A stretch of DNA of 64,000 bases. It comes from an uncultured Collinsella sp. GTDB lineage: Bacteria > Actinomycetota > Coriobacteriia > Coriobacteriales > Coriobacteriaceae. A program made the translations under genes and the position numbers. The notes under the pieces are model-generated. The model had not been told where the DNA came from, ran no database searches, and was given only the letters and a program-made list of their open reading frames with translations. The stretch is taken from the NCBI GenBank assembly GCA_958415525.1, contig CATYZE010000001.1, positions 62,001 through 126,000 of the forward strand, in the 5' to 3' direction. Shown one piece after another: positions 25,484-36,217 of this stretch (positions are counted from its first letter, which is position 1; every line of letters starts with the position of its first letter).

Positions 25484-26278
25484 ATGTTTAAACTGATTGC
25501 ATCCGATATGGACGGCACGTTGCTTGACGAAAACGGCCAGGTGCCTCCCGAGACCTACGAACTGATTTTGGCGCTACGCGAGCATGGCGTGTATTTTGCC
25601 GCATCGTCAGGCCGCCGCTACGATCGCCTGTGCGAGTTCTTTGCGCCCGTTCGCGACAAGATGGACTTTGTCGCAGCTAACGGTGCCCAGGTCTTCGCCG
25701 ACGGCAAAATGGTAGACCGCGAGGTGTATTCGCACCTGGCGATTCGAAAGCTCGCCCAGGCCGTCGCGACGTTTCCCAATTTGCATCTTGCGCTCTTTGA
25801 CCGAACCAAGTCCTTTTTGCTCGATGACGAGTGCAAGTTCGTGCGTGAGGTCGATAAGGACCTTCCCAATGCCGAGCGCATTTGGGAGCTGCCCGATCCC
25901 AGCGTAAATATCATCAAGGCGAGTATCTTTTGCGATGACTGTGCCGTTATGGACAGTGCGTACGTGCTACAGCGAGAACTCGGTCAGCTCTTTACCTTTG
26001 CGCCTTCGGGCAACGCGTGGATCGATGCCATGCAGCTCGGTGTGTCGAAGGCCTCGGGCATCGCACAGCTTGCGGAGCATTATGGCATTGGGCGCGACGA
26101 GGTCATGGCGTTTGGCGACTCGATGAACGACTACGAGATCATTCGCTTTGTCGGCACGGGTTGCGCGATGGAAAACGCGCGCCCCGCGCTCAAAGCGGTT
26201 GCCGATCGCGTCGTAGGCTGCAACCGCGACCACGCTGTTCAACAGGAGCTTCGTCACGTGCTAGAGGGCCTCGCTTAA
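25484..26278 (+). CDS. Cof-type HAD-IIB phosphatase
   Basis: A 264-residue haloacid dehalogenase phosphatase. DMDGTLLDE near residue 8 supplies the nucleophile and acid/base Asp. AASSGR is motif II, the late GVSKASGIAQL carries the lysine, and MAFGDSMNDYEII is motif IV. A cap lies between motifs II and III. The substrate is probably a sugar phosphate or similar, unknown. The gene is bracketed by inverted GGGGACGTTC repeats and preceded by a long hairpin. Confidence 0.88.
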   Translation: MFKLIASDMDGTLLDENGQVPPETYELILALREHGVYFAASSGRRYDRLCEFFAPVRDKMDFVAANGAQVFADGKMVDREVYSHLAIRKLAQAVATFPNLHLALFDRTKSFLLDDECKFVREVDKDLPNAERIWELPDPSVNIIKASIFCDDCAVMDSAYVLQRELGQLFTFAPSGNAWIDAMQLGVSKASGIAQLAEHYGIGRDEVMAFGDSMNDYEIIRFVGTGCAMENARPALKAVADRVVGCNRDHAVQQELRHVLEGLA

Positions 26279-26282
26279 TCCG

Positions 26283-26412
26283 ACAGCTGGGGACGTTCCC
26301 GTTCTGCCGGCAGTGGGGGACAGTCCTTGCAGCTTTTCGCGAAGAGTGTCCCTAACGACTGGTCATTCAAGAACGTCCCCAGTGACTAGTCGTTTAAGAA
26401 CGTCCCCAATGA
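26283..26412. repeat. GGGGACGTTC repeat cluster between convergent HAD genes
   Basis: It starts with GGGGACGTTCCCGTTCTGCC and GGGGGACAGTCCTTGC, resembling 61373-61413. It ends with two near-identical units of the form CAAGAACGTCCCC / TTAAGAACGTCCCC separated by GACTAGTCG-like sequence. It is an inverted, longer version of the left flank at 25276. Confidence 0.8.
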
Positions 26413-27255
26413 CTAGGCGAGGGCGGCCATGATGGTGCGGGCGACGCCGTCGTGGTCGTTGTCGTATTCGGTGACGGCGTCGGCGGCCTCGCGGTCTTCG
26501 GGCTCGGCGTTGATCATGGCCATGCCGTGGCCCGCTGCCTGCAGCATGGGGATGTCGTTGATGTTGTCGCCGAAGGCCCAAGCATCGGCAAGGGGCTCGT
26601 CCAGATGCTCGCACAGCCAGGTCAAGGCAGTTCCCTTGGTGGCGCCCTCGCCCATGACCTCGATATTCATGGCGTACGAACGCGTGACCTCAATGCTTTC
26701 GAGCGTGTCGAGCTCAGCTGCGATGGCGTTGCGATCGGCCGGGTCGTGCCAGTACATGGCGATGCGTTCGAGCGTCTCGACCTCGTCGATCTTGCTGTCG
26801 ATATCCATGTCGATCGGTGTTCGTGTGCGCTTGAGCGAAGCCGCGATGTGGGGGTCGCCGCCGCAGAATTCGTCCAGGCGCTTGTAGCTCGAGCGGGGGA
26901 GGAAGCACTGCCCGTCCGCGAAGATATCGAAGGTCACATCGTGGCCGGCGGCGATGCGATGGACGCGATGGGCAATGCCGCGATCGAGCGGACGGCTCAA
27001 AATGCGCGTGGCGCGCGAGGCATCGTTGGGCACATCGTCGTCGAGCTGCCAGACGCTGGCGCCATTGGCGCAGACGGCATAGTGCACGGCGGGATGGGCG
27101 AGGATGGGCTCAAAGATGCCCGACAGCGGACGTCCCGTGCAGGGCACAAATTCAATTCCGCGTCGAGCGAGTTCGTCGAGCATCGACCAGGTGGCATCGC
27201 TCATCTGCTTATCGCTCGTCAGCAGCGTTCCGTCCATATCGGAAAACACAATCAT
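26413..27255 (-). CDS. Cof-type HAD-IIB phosphatase
   Basis: A 280-residue HAD phosphatase. MIVFSDMDGTLLTSDKQMSD opens it with motif I, FVPCTGRPL is motif II, GTALTWLCEHL carries the motif III lysine, and AWAFGDNINDIPML is motif IV. It converges on the other HAD gene but is only distantly similar. The start is ATG; the upstream GGG-rich site is modest. The substrate is unknown. Confidence 0.88.
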   Translation of the reverse strand: MIVFSDMDGTLLTSDKQMSDATWSMLDELARRGIEFVPCTGRPLSGIFEPILAHPAVHYAVCANGASVWQLDDDVPNDASRATRILSRPLDRGIAHRVHRIAAGHDVTFDIFADGQCFLPRSSYKRLDEFCGGDPHIAASLKRTRTPIDMDIDSKIDEVETLERIAMYWHDPADRNAIAAELDTLESIEVTRSYAMNIEVMGEGATKGTALTWLCEHLDEPLADAWAFGDNINDIPMLQAAGHGMAMINAEPEDREAADAVTEYDNDHDGVARTIMAALA

Positions 27256-27277
27256 TTGATGCAGCCCTTTCTGCTGG

Positions 27278-27319
27278 CATAAAAAGCGTGGCCGAGGGCG
27301 GCGATGCCCTGGCCACGCT
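27278..27319 (-). terminator. Terminator after the citrate synthase gene
   Basis: AGCGTGGCC (27285-27293) pairs with GGCCACGCT (27311-27319), with an inner AGGGC/GCCCT stem. On the minus strand it is followed by TTTTTATG. Confidence 0.85.
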
Positions 27320-27342
27320 CGAGTTCTATAACGGTCCGCGTC

Positions 27343-28761
27343 CTAGCGGTCGGCGAGCGGCTTGTACTCCAGCGGCTCGATCACCGGACGGTATGCCGGG
27401 CGGATGATGCGATGCGCGCAGAAGAGCTCTTCCATGCGGTGTGCCGACCAGCCGGCCATGCGGGCGACGGCGAATAGCGGCGTAAAAAGCGTCTCGGGTA
27501 CGCCGAGCATCTTGTAGATAAAGCCCGTGTACAGGTCGATGTTGGCGCAGATAGGCTTGGTCATGCCGTGGTCGCGCATGACCTGGGGTGCCAGGCGCTC
27601 GATGCGCTCGATGAGTGCGAACTCTTCGCCCAAGTCCTTCTTGGCTGCCAGTGAGCGCGCGTAACGGCGGCAGACCTCGGCGCGCGGGTCGCTGAGCGTA
27701 TAGACGGCGTGGCCCATGCCGTAGATGAGACCTGTGCCGTCGAAGGCCTGCTTGTCGAGGATCTTGCCCAGATAGGCCGCGACCTCGTCCTCGTCCTCCC
27801 AGTTGGAGACATGCGCGCGGATGTCCTCGTGCATAGACACGACCTTGGCATTGGCACCGCCGTGGCGCGGGCCCTTGAGCGAGCCGATAGCCGCGGCGTA
27901 GGCGGAATACGGGTCGGTGGCCGAAGACGACAGCACGCGGCAAGCGAAGGTGGAGTTGTTGCCGCCGCCGTGCTCGGCATGCAGCATGAGCATAACGTCG
28001 AGCAGCATCGCCTCATCGCGGGTGAACGCCATACCGCCGCGCAGGACCTGTAGGATGGTCTCGGCGGTGGAGAGACCGGGTGTGGGGTGCGGCACGTGAA
28101 CCTCGGAGCCGCGAAGCTTGGCGACCGAGGCCATGTGTGCGAAGGCGGCGATGCGCGGGAGACGTGCGAGCATGGAAATGGCGACGTCGATTTCGTGCTC
28201 GGGCGTGATCACGTCTGGTTCGGCATCGAAGGCGTAGAGCAACAGTACGGCGCGCTGGAGCACGTTCATGATGCTCGACGACACCGTGGTCATAGGGAAC
28301 TCTTTAACGTACTCGTCGCTCAGATGTCTAAAGGCGCCCAGGCGCTCACAAAAGCCGTCGAGCTCTTCCTTGTTGGGCAGCGAACCCGTGATAAGCAGAT
28401 AGGCGACTTCTTCGTAGCCGTAGCGATTCTCGGCCTGGGCATTGTTGACCAGATCCTCGATGCTGTAGCCGCGAAGCGTGAGCTTGCCCTGATCGGGCAC
28501 GACCTTTCCGTCGACCTTGTTGTAGCCGTGCACATCCGAGATACGAGTGAGACCCGCGACCACGCCCGAGCCGTCAGCATTGCGCAGGCCGCGCTTGACA
28601 TTGTGCTCGACAAACAGGCCCTCTTCATAAGGGTCGGTCGGAAGGCCGTGGTAGAGGCTTTCGCTCTCAGACGAAATCTGGCGGCTTGCTTCGTAATCCA
28701 GAACCAGTCGGCTCAAGTGGTCATCGAAGCGGTAATAGATTTTCTTGGCGTCGTAGGCCAT
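27343..28761 (-). CDS. Citrate/2-methylcitrate synthase family protein
   Basis: A 472-residue enzyme. The catalytic region shows LHAEHGGGNNSTFACRVLSS, KGPRHGGANAKV, IYGMGHAVYTLSDPRA (histidine) and ICANIDLYTGFIY (aspartate). It joins acetyl-CoA or propionyl-CoA with an oxoacid. It is somewhat longer at the N-terminus than the 370-430 residues of many homologues. No other TCA gene is nearby; in a fermenting anaerobe it probably feeds glutamate synthesis. It lies upstream-most of a minus-strand pair with the ACT gene. Confidence 0.9.
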   Translation of the reverse strand: MAYDAKKIYYRFDDHLSRLVLDYEASRQISSESESLYHGLPTDPYEEGLFVEHNVKRGLRNADGSGVVAGLTRISDVHGYNKVDGKVVPDQGKLTLRGYSIEDLVNNAQAENRYGYEEVAYLLITGSLPNKEELDGFCERLGAFRHLSDEYVKEFPMTTVSSSIMNVLQRAVLLLYAFDAEPDVITPEHEIDVAISMLARLPRIAAFAHMASVAKLRGSEVHVPHPTPGLSTAETILQVLRGGMAFTRDEAMLLDVMLMLHAEHGGGNNSTFACRVLSSSATDPYSAYAAAIGSLKGPRHGGANAKVVSMHEDIRAHVSNWEDEDEVAAYLGKILDKQAFDGTGLIYGMGHAVYTLSDPRAEVCRRYARSLAAKKDLGEEFALIERIERLAPQVMRDHGMTKPICANIDLYTGFIYKMLGVPETLFTPLFAVARMAGWSAHRMEELFCAHRIIRPAYRPVIEPLEYKPLADR

Positions 28762-28838
28762 GCGCGCTCCTCTCCGGGCCGCATCGGGGTGGCTTGCATG
28801 GGCATGCGCGTGTCAGGCAATCCCCGGCGGCTTGCTCG

Positions 28839-29126
28839 CTACAAGCGGTACATAAAGTTAAAGACGTCCTCGCGCTGGATGGACACGTTGACGCCCGAAA
28901 GCTCGCCGGCCTCGGCCAGCGCCTTCTGCAGCTCGGCGAAGTCGAGCTTGGACTCGGCGGTATCGGCCAGCATGGTCATGGTGAAGATGTCCTCGATAAT
29001 GGACTGCGTGATGTCGCGGATGTCGACGTTGGCCTCGCCTAGGACACGGGTGACGCCGGCGACGATGCCGGGGCGGTTCTTGCCAAGGACGGTGATGACG
29101 ATACGGGAGGACGAGATCTCGGCCAT
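28839..29126 (-). CDS. ACT domain protein (UPF0237 type)
   Basis: A 95-residue single ACT domain. VITVLGKNRPGIVAGVTRVL and NVDIRDITQSIIEDIFTMTM are the two halves. Such small ACT proteins bind amino acids or metabolites as sensors; the ligand is unknown. It lies 77 bp upstream of the citrate synthase gene on the same strand and may be co-transcribed. The related gene often sits next to a DUF711 protein, which is absent here. Confidence 0.85.
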   Translation of the reverse strand: MAEISSSRIVITVLGKNRPGIVAGVTRVLGEANVDIRDITQSIIEDIFTMTMLADTAESKLDFAELQKALAEAGELSGVNVSIQREDVFNFMYRL

Positions 29127-29173
29127 GGGAAACCCTTTCGCGTGATTGCGGCGCGCGCGGGGCGCTCCGCTAC

Positions 29174-29196
29174 GGTACAGTGTTCATCATTGTACC
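29174..29196. promoter_or_regulatory. GGTACA palindrome upstream of the ACT gene
   Basis: GGTACA (29174-29179) and TGTACC (29191-29196) form an inverted repeat in the 306-bp divergent gap between the ACT gene and rpmE. TACAAT on the minus strand (29194-29189) may be a -10 box. No other gene is seen in this gap. Confidence 0.35.
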
Positions 29197-29319
29197 TGTC
29201 TGGCGCCAAAAGGGGTGTGCTTACTGCGGCGTTACACGTCTGCAACATGGGAGAAGGGGCAACAGGGTGCGTGTCCGCTGCGGTTGGCCACGCCGTGTTG
29301 CACAAAGACCGTGAACCTT

Positions 29320-29348
29320 TTGTGGGACGCGCGGCGCCGTGGTACCAT
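29320..29348 (+). promoter_or_regulatory. rpmE: Promoter of rpmE
   Basis: TTGTGG (29320-29325) and TACCAT (29343-29348) are 17 bp apart, about 85 bp before rpmE. Confidence 0.5.
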
Positions 29349-29361
29349 AGCCAAGTTTGTT

Positions 29362-29410
29362 GTCTTGGTCGGAAACCAAGACGCCTTATGCGCTGATCGG
29401 TAACCAGCGC
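29362..29410 (+). promoter_or_regulatory. rpmE: Twin-hairpin leader of rpmE
   Basis: GTCTTGGT/ACCAAGAC (29362-29382) and GCGCTG/CAGCGC (29390-29410) are two consecutive hairpins. Their upper parts are nearly the same: TCGGAAACCA and TCGGTAACCA. This suggests a ribosomal protein leader that L31 could bind; autoregulatory rpmE leaders are known in other bacteria. Confidence 0.5.
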
Positions 29411-29432
29411 CTGACCAATAAGGAGTCCTACC

Positions 29433-29858
29433 ATGAAGCAGGGTATCCATCCCCAGTATGTCGAGTGCACGGTGACGTGCTCCTGCGGCAACACCTTCAA
29501 GACGCACGCTACCGTGTCCGAGATGAAGGTTGAGCTTTGCAACGAGTGCCACCCGTTCTACACCGGCCAGCAGAAGTTCGTCGACACCGGTGGACGCGTC
29601 CAGCGCTTCGCCGACAAGTTCGGTGGCGCCGCTGCCGCCCAGCTCAAGAAGGCTGAGGAGGCCAAGGCTGCCAAGGCCGCCAAGGCTGCTGAGGCCGAGG
29701 CCGCTCGCAAGGCCGCCGCTGAGGCTAAGGCTGCCGAGAAGGCTAAGCGTGCTGCTAAGTTTGCCGAGGAGGCTGCCAAGCAGGCCGCAGAGGCTCCCGC
29801 AGAGGCTCCCGTCGAGGAGGCCGCTGCCGAGGCCGAGACCACCGAGGCTGCTGAGTAA
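29433..29858 (+). CDS. rpmE: 50S ribosomal protein L31 with long Ala/Glu/Lys tail
   Basis: A 141-residue bL31. The first 60 residues are a zinc-containing L31: CSC at 16-18, CNEC at 36-39 and HPFYTGQQKFVDTGGRVQRF. Residues 70-141 form a highly charged Ala/Glu/Lys tail likely to be helical or disordered, doubling the usual length of about 70. AAGGAG precedes the ATG. The tail bases (GCT/GCC/GAG/AAG) match local codon use, so it is not an obvious assembly error. Confidence 0.94.
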   Translation: MKQGIHPQYVECTVTCSCGNTFKTHATVSEMKVELCNECHPFYTGQQKFVDTGGRVQRFADKFGGAAAAQLKKAEEAKAAKAAKAAEAEAARKAAAEAKAAEKAKRAAKFAEEAAKQAAEAPAEAPVEEAAAEAETTEAAE

Positions 29859-29894
29859 ATAGCTCGCCGCGGAATCGCTCGCATTCATGGCATG

Positions 29895-29936
29895 AGGGCC
29901 GTGCATCCATTTGGGTGCGCGGCCCTTTTCTTTTTA
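29895..29936 (+). terminator. Terminator after rpmE
   Basis: AGGGCCGTGCATCC pairs with GGGTGCGCGGCCCT (with G-U pairs) around ATTT, followed by TTTCTTTTT. Confidence 0.9.
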
Positions 29937-30036
29937 TTGGTGCAAGCTAACCTGTCCCCGTGGCACCAAATGGCAGAGAGACGGCGTTTGCTCAGATAAA
30001 ACTTGCCAAAATAAACCTGTCCCATTGTGGCAGGTT
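29937..30036 (+). repeat. AACCTGTCCC hairpin elements upstream of secA
   Basis: A first element has arms TTGGTGC (29937-29943) and GCACCAA (29963-29969) around CTAACCTGTCCCC. A second, 30000-30036, has arms AACTTGCCA and TGGCAGGTT. The 18-mer CCAAAATAAACCTGTCCC in the second recurs at 42205-42222. The gap to secA contains no supported gene. Confidence 0.65.
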
Positions 30037-30165
30037 GGTCATAGTTATTACGTGGCGGTCGAGGTCGACCGTATAGGCCGCGCCTTGTTTGGCTAAAGTA
30101 CAATCATCTGTGTTTAACTCGCCCGCAGCTGCACGGCGTGGGCGATGGCCAAAAAGGAAAACCAC

Positions 30166-32972
<2,807 letters not shown>

Positions 32973-32973
<1 letters not shown>

Positions 32974-34121
32974 TGGCCGAGGCTTTAGAGGTAACGCCCG
33001 CCGAGCTGGACGCGTTTGCGGACCGGCTCGGCGAGGTCGAGTCGTATCTTCATTTGGACGAGAAGCGCACGCGCGTGACCGAGCTCGAGGCAAAAAGCGT
33101 GGCCCCCGGCTTTTGGGATGACGCCGACGCCGCTCGCGCAACCATGGAGGAGATCGCTCGCGCCAAGGAAGATATCGCTGCCGTGGATACCGCGCGCGGC
33201 GAGCTATCTGACGCCCGCGCGGCGCTGGAGCTTGCCGAGGAGATGGGCGACGACCCCGATGCCGCCGCATTGCGCGAGGAGGCTGCCGCTACGGCAGAAC
33301 GCCTGGCCCGCGCTATCGACGAGCTCGAGCTTTCGAGCTGGTTTACCGGTGAGTTCGATCACGGCGACGCGATTGTGACCATCAAACCCGGACAGGGTGG
33401 CCTGGAGGCGCAGGACTGGACCTTCATGCTCTTTAAGATGTACATGAAGTACTGCCAGCGTCGCGGCTGGAAGGTCACCATTAACGACTGCCCCGCGGCT
33501 GAGGTCATCGGCATCGACCGTGCGACCTTTACCGTCGAGGGCAAGGACGCGTTTGGCATGCTGCGCGCCGAGGCCGGCGTTCACCGCCTGGTACGCATCA
33601 GCCCCACCGATGATAAGAAGCGCCGCCAGACCACGTTTGCCGGCGTCGAGGTCATTCCCGTGCTGCCTGACGATATCGACATCGAGATCAGTCCCGACGA
33701 TATCCGTGTGGACGTGTATCACGCGAGCGGCCCGGGCGGTCAGGGCGTCAACACCACCGACTCCGCCGTACGCGTTACGCATTTTCCCAGCGGCATCGTT
33801 GTCACTTGCCAAAACGAGCGCAGCCAGATTCAAAACAAGGCCGCGTGCATGCAGATTCTCAAGGCCCGTCTGTACGAGATCGAGCTCGAGAAGCGCGCCG
33901 AGGCCCTGGATGAGATTCGCGGGCCCAAGACCACGATCGGTTTTGGCAACCAGATTCGCAGCTACGTGCTCTACCCGTATCAGATGGTTAAGGACCTACG
34001 CACGGGCGTTGAGACCAGCAACGTCGAGGCAGTTCTTGACGATGGCGACCTGGACCCGTTTGTTATTGGCTACCATCGCTGGGCCACTGGCAACGCTGAC
34101 GCAGAGATCCCATCTGCATAA
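32973..34121 (+). CDS. prfB: Peptide chain release factor 2, unusual SPT motif
   Basis: A 382-residue RF2. GPGGQGVNTTDSAVRVTH holds the GGQ hydrolysis motif (255-257). The overall pattern VRISPxD...RRQTTF and NPxDIRVDVY-like blocks are RF2, yet the stop-recognition tripeptide is SPT (210-212) where E. coli and mycobacterial RF2 have SPF. The next residues DDKK differ from the usual DSGG/DNQG. No internal TGA or frameshift site is present. ATG overlaps the secA TAA by one base. Confidence 0.92.
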
Positions 34122-34207
34122 ACCGCCCGGTTTATGTGGAAATGGATAAAACCCTCCGAGCAGGGTGGTTTTGTATCCAAAGCAAACCCTGCGCAGGGGT
34201 GGTTTTT
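34117..34207 (+). terminator. Three tandem hairpins after prfB
   Basis: CATAAACCG/CGGTTTATG (34117-34136) overlaps the prfB stop. AAAACC/GGTTTT stems follow around 34148-34172, then AAACC/GGTTTTT at 34184-34206. The last two end in T-runs and probably terminate the secA-prfB message. Confidence 0.65.
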
Positions 34208-34248
34208 GTTCGGCGAATCGGTAGAATCGAATACAGCAAGAAGTTCGA

Positions 34249-34276
34249 AGCGCATCCGTTTGGGTGCGCTTTTTTG
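34249..34276 (+). terminator. Terminator-like hairpin directly before the yitT-like gene
   Basis: AGCGCATCC pairs with GGGTGCGCT around GTTT and is followed by six T, only 12 bp before the ATG at 34288. TAGAAT at 34222-34227 could be a -10 box, which would place the hairpin in the leader and make it an attenuator. It may simply be another prfB terminator. Confidence 0.6.
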
Positions 34277-34287
34277 AGGGAGGTAGC

Positions 34288-35178
34288 ATGGCATATCGTC
34301 TGGACATCAAGCGCATTCTATCGATGAACTTCTTTCACGACCTGCCCCAGATTATGTTGGGGTGCGCTCTGGCCGCTATTGCGACCGACCTGTTTTTGAT
34401 TCCCAACGGCCTTGCTGCCGGTGGTGTTACGGGCCTTGCCACCATTATCCAGGCGGTCGGCGCATCGCGCGGCATATCGCTTCCCGTTGGTATTCAGACG
34501 ATCGTGATGAACGCCTTGCTGTTGCTGGTCGTTATGCGCGAGGGCGGCATGTTCTACGTGGTGCAGACCGCGACGGGCTTTGTGCTGCTGGGCTTCTTTA
34601 CCGATCTGTTCGCCCCGTTTGTAGCACCTCTGGCGGATGCGGACCTGATGCTCCCTGCCATGTGGGGCGGCATTATTACAGGCATCGGTTACGGCATGGT
34701 GCTGCGCGCCGGCGCCAACACCGGCGGCTCGGACACGATTGGCCAAATCATCTCGCGTAATACCTCGCTGCCCGTGGGCTCGACCGTCATGGCGATCGAT
34801 GTTGCCGTATGCGCGCTGTCGGCTCCGGTCTTTTCAATCGAAAATGCACTATATGCAGGCCTTTCGATGGTCATTAGCGGCTACGTGATCGATGCCGTGG
34901 TCGATGGTGGCAACAAACGCCGTATGGTACTCATCATCTCGGACAAGTTCCCTGATATCGCTGCCGATATCATGTATGGCCTGGGTCGTGGTTGTACCAA
35001 GTTTAAGGCGACTGGCATGTATTCGGGTGCCGAGAAGCCGGTGATCATGGTCATCGTGAACCGTCGAGAGCTCAATACCCTCAAGACGATCGTGCGCGAG
35101 CGCGATCCTCACGCCATTGTGACGGTCGCCGACGTTACGGAAGCTTTCGGCGAGGGATTCAAGGACATTAGCGCGTAG
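34288..35178 (+). CDS. YitT family membrane protein
   Basis: A 296-residue protein. The first 200 residues hold five or more membrane segments (LPQIMLGCALAAIATDLFLI, VGIQTIVMNALLLLVVM, AMWGGIITGIGYGMVLRAG). GANTGGSDTIGQII is the family signature. The C-terminal DUF2179 domain contains GRGCTKFKATGMYSGAEKPV, a soluble ligand-binding-like fold. Function and cargo are unknown. GGGAGG precedes ATG 34288. Confidence 0.88.
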   Translation: MAYRLDIKRILSMNFFHDLPQIMLGCALAAIATDLFLIPNGLAAGGVTGLATIIQAVGASRGISLPVGIQTIVMNALLLLVVMREGGMFYVVQTATGFVLLGFFTDLFAPFVAPLADADLMLPAMWGGIITGIGYGMVLRAGANTGGSDTIGQIISRNTSLPVGSTVMAIDVAVCALSAPVFSIENALYAGLSMVISGYVIDAVVDGGNKRRMVLIISDKFPDIAADIMYGLGRGCTKFKATGMYSGAEKPVIMVIVNRRELNTLKTIVRERDPHAIVTVADVTEAFGEGFKDISA

Positions 35179-35385
35179 GGCCGACCGCGTCCCATCCAAA
35201 AGACGTTCACATTGATAAACCGTTTCATCAGCGGTTCTGCCTGCTAAATTGTTCAAATAATGATAAAAACTCTGGTAAAGCCATCAGTTTCCAGCATAAT
35301 GAATGACGTACGTGCATTGCGGCTGTGTTGGGATTACCTTCGGTGCCGTGCGCATTTTGTCTAATGAGGATGAAAGGAAGGCACA

Positions 35386-36216
35386 ATGAGCGACGAAGAG
35401 CTCAAAAAGGTTGCCAACGAGGTAAGGAAGGGCATCGTCACCGGCGTGCACGCTGCCAAGTCCGGCCATCCGGGCGGTTCGCTCGGCGCTGCCGACATCA
35501 TGACCTATCTGTACTTTGAGGAAATGAACGTCGACCCGGCCCATCCCCGCAAGGCCGACCGCGATCGCTTTGTGCTTTCCAAGGGCCACTGTGCACCTGG
35601 TCTGTACGCTGTGCTCGCCGAGCGCGGGTTCTTCCCCAAGGAGGATCTTGAGACGCTGCGCCACATCGGCAGCCACCTGCAGGGTCATCCCAACATGAAC
35701 GACACTCCGGGCGTCGACATGTCCACCGGTTCGCTCGGCCAGGGCATCTCCGCCGCTGTGGGCATGGCCGTTGCCGCCAAGCACTGGGGCGATACTTATC
35801 GCACGTACGCCCTGCTGGGCGATGGCGAGAGCGAGGAGGGCCAGGTCTGGGAGGCCGCCATGTTTGCCGGCAACCAGCAGCTCGACAACCTCTGTGTGAT
35901 CGTCGACCACAACGGCCTGCAGATCGACGGTCCCGTCGAGGAGGTCAACGACCCCATGCCGCTCGCCGACAAGTTCCGCGCCTTTAAGTTCCACGTGGTG
36001 GAGCTTGCCGACGGCAACGATTTCGATCAGATCCGCGCCGCCTTTGCCGAGGCTCGCGCTACCAAGGGCCAGCCGACCGCCATTATCGCCGAGACCCTGA
36101 AGGGCAAGGGCGTGTCCTTTATGGAGAACCAGGTTGGTTGGCACGGCAAGGCCCCCAATGATGAACAGTTTGAGCAGGCCATGGCAGAGCTCACGGCCGC
36201 CGGAGAGGAGCTCTAG
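35386..36216 (+). CDS. Transketolase, N-terminal subunit
   Basis: A 276-residue subunit that binds thiamine diphosphate. AAKSGHPGGSLGAADI opens the domain, LSKGHCAPGLYA and the GDGESEEGQVWEAAMFAGN pyrophosphate/metal motif follow. It pairs with the C-terminal subunit one base downstream. Split transketolases are common in Gram-positive anaerobes and archaea. It acts in the non-oxidative pentose phosphate pathway. AAAGGAAGG precedes the ATG. Confidence 0.94.
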   Translation: MSDEELKKVANEVRKGIVTGVHAAKSGHPGGSLGAADIMTYLYFEEMNVDPAHPRKADRDRFVLSKGHCAPGLYAVLAERGFFPKEDLETLRHIGSHLQGHPNMNDTPGVDMSTGSLGQGISAAVGMAVAAKHWGDTYRTYALLGDGESEEGQVWEAAMFAGNQQLDNLCVIVDHNGLQIDGPVEEVNDPMPLADKFRAFKFHVVELADGNDFDQIRAAFAEARATKGQPTAIIAETLKGKGVSFMENQVGWHGKAPNDEQFEQAMAELTAAGEEL

Positions 36217-36217
36217 G

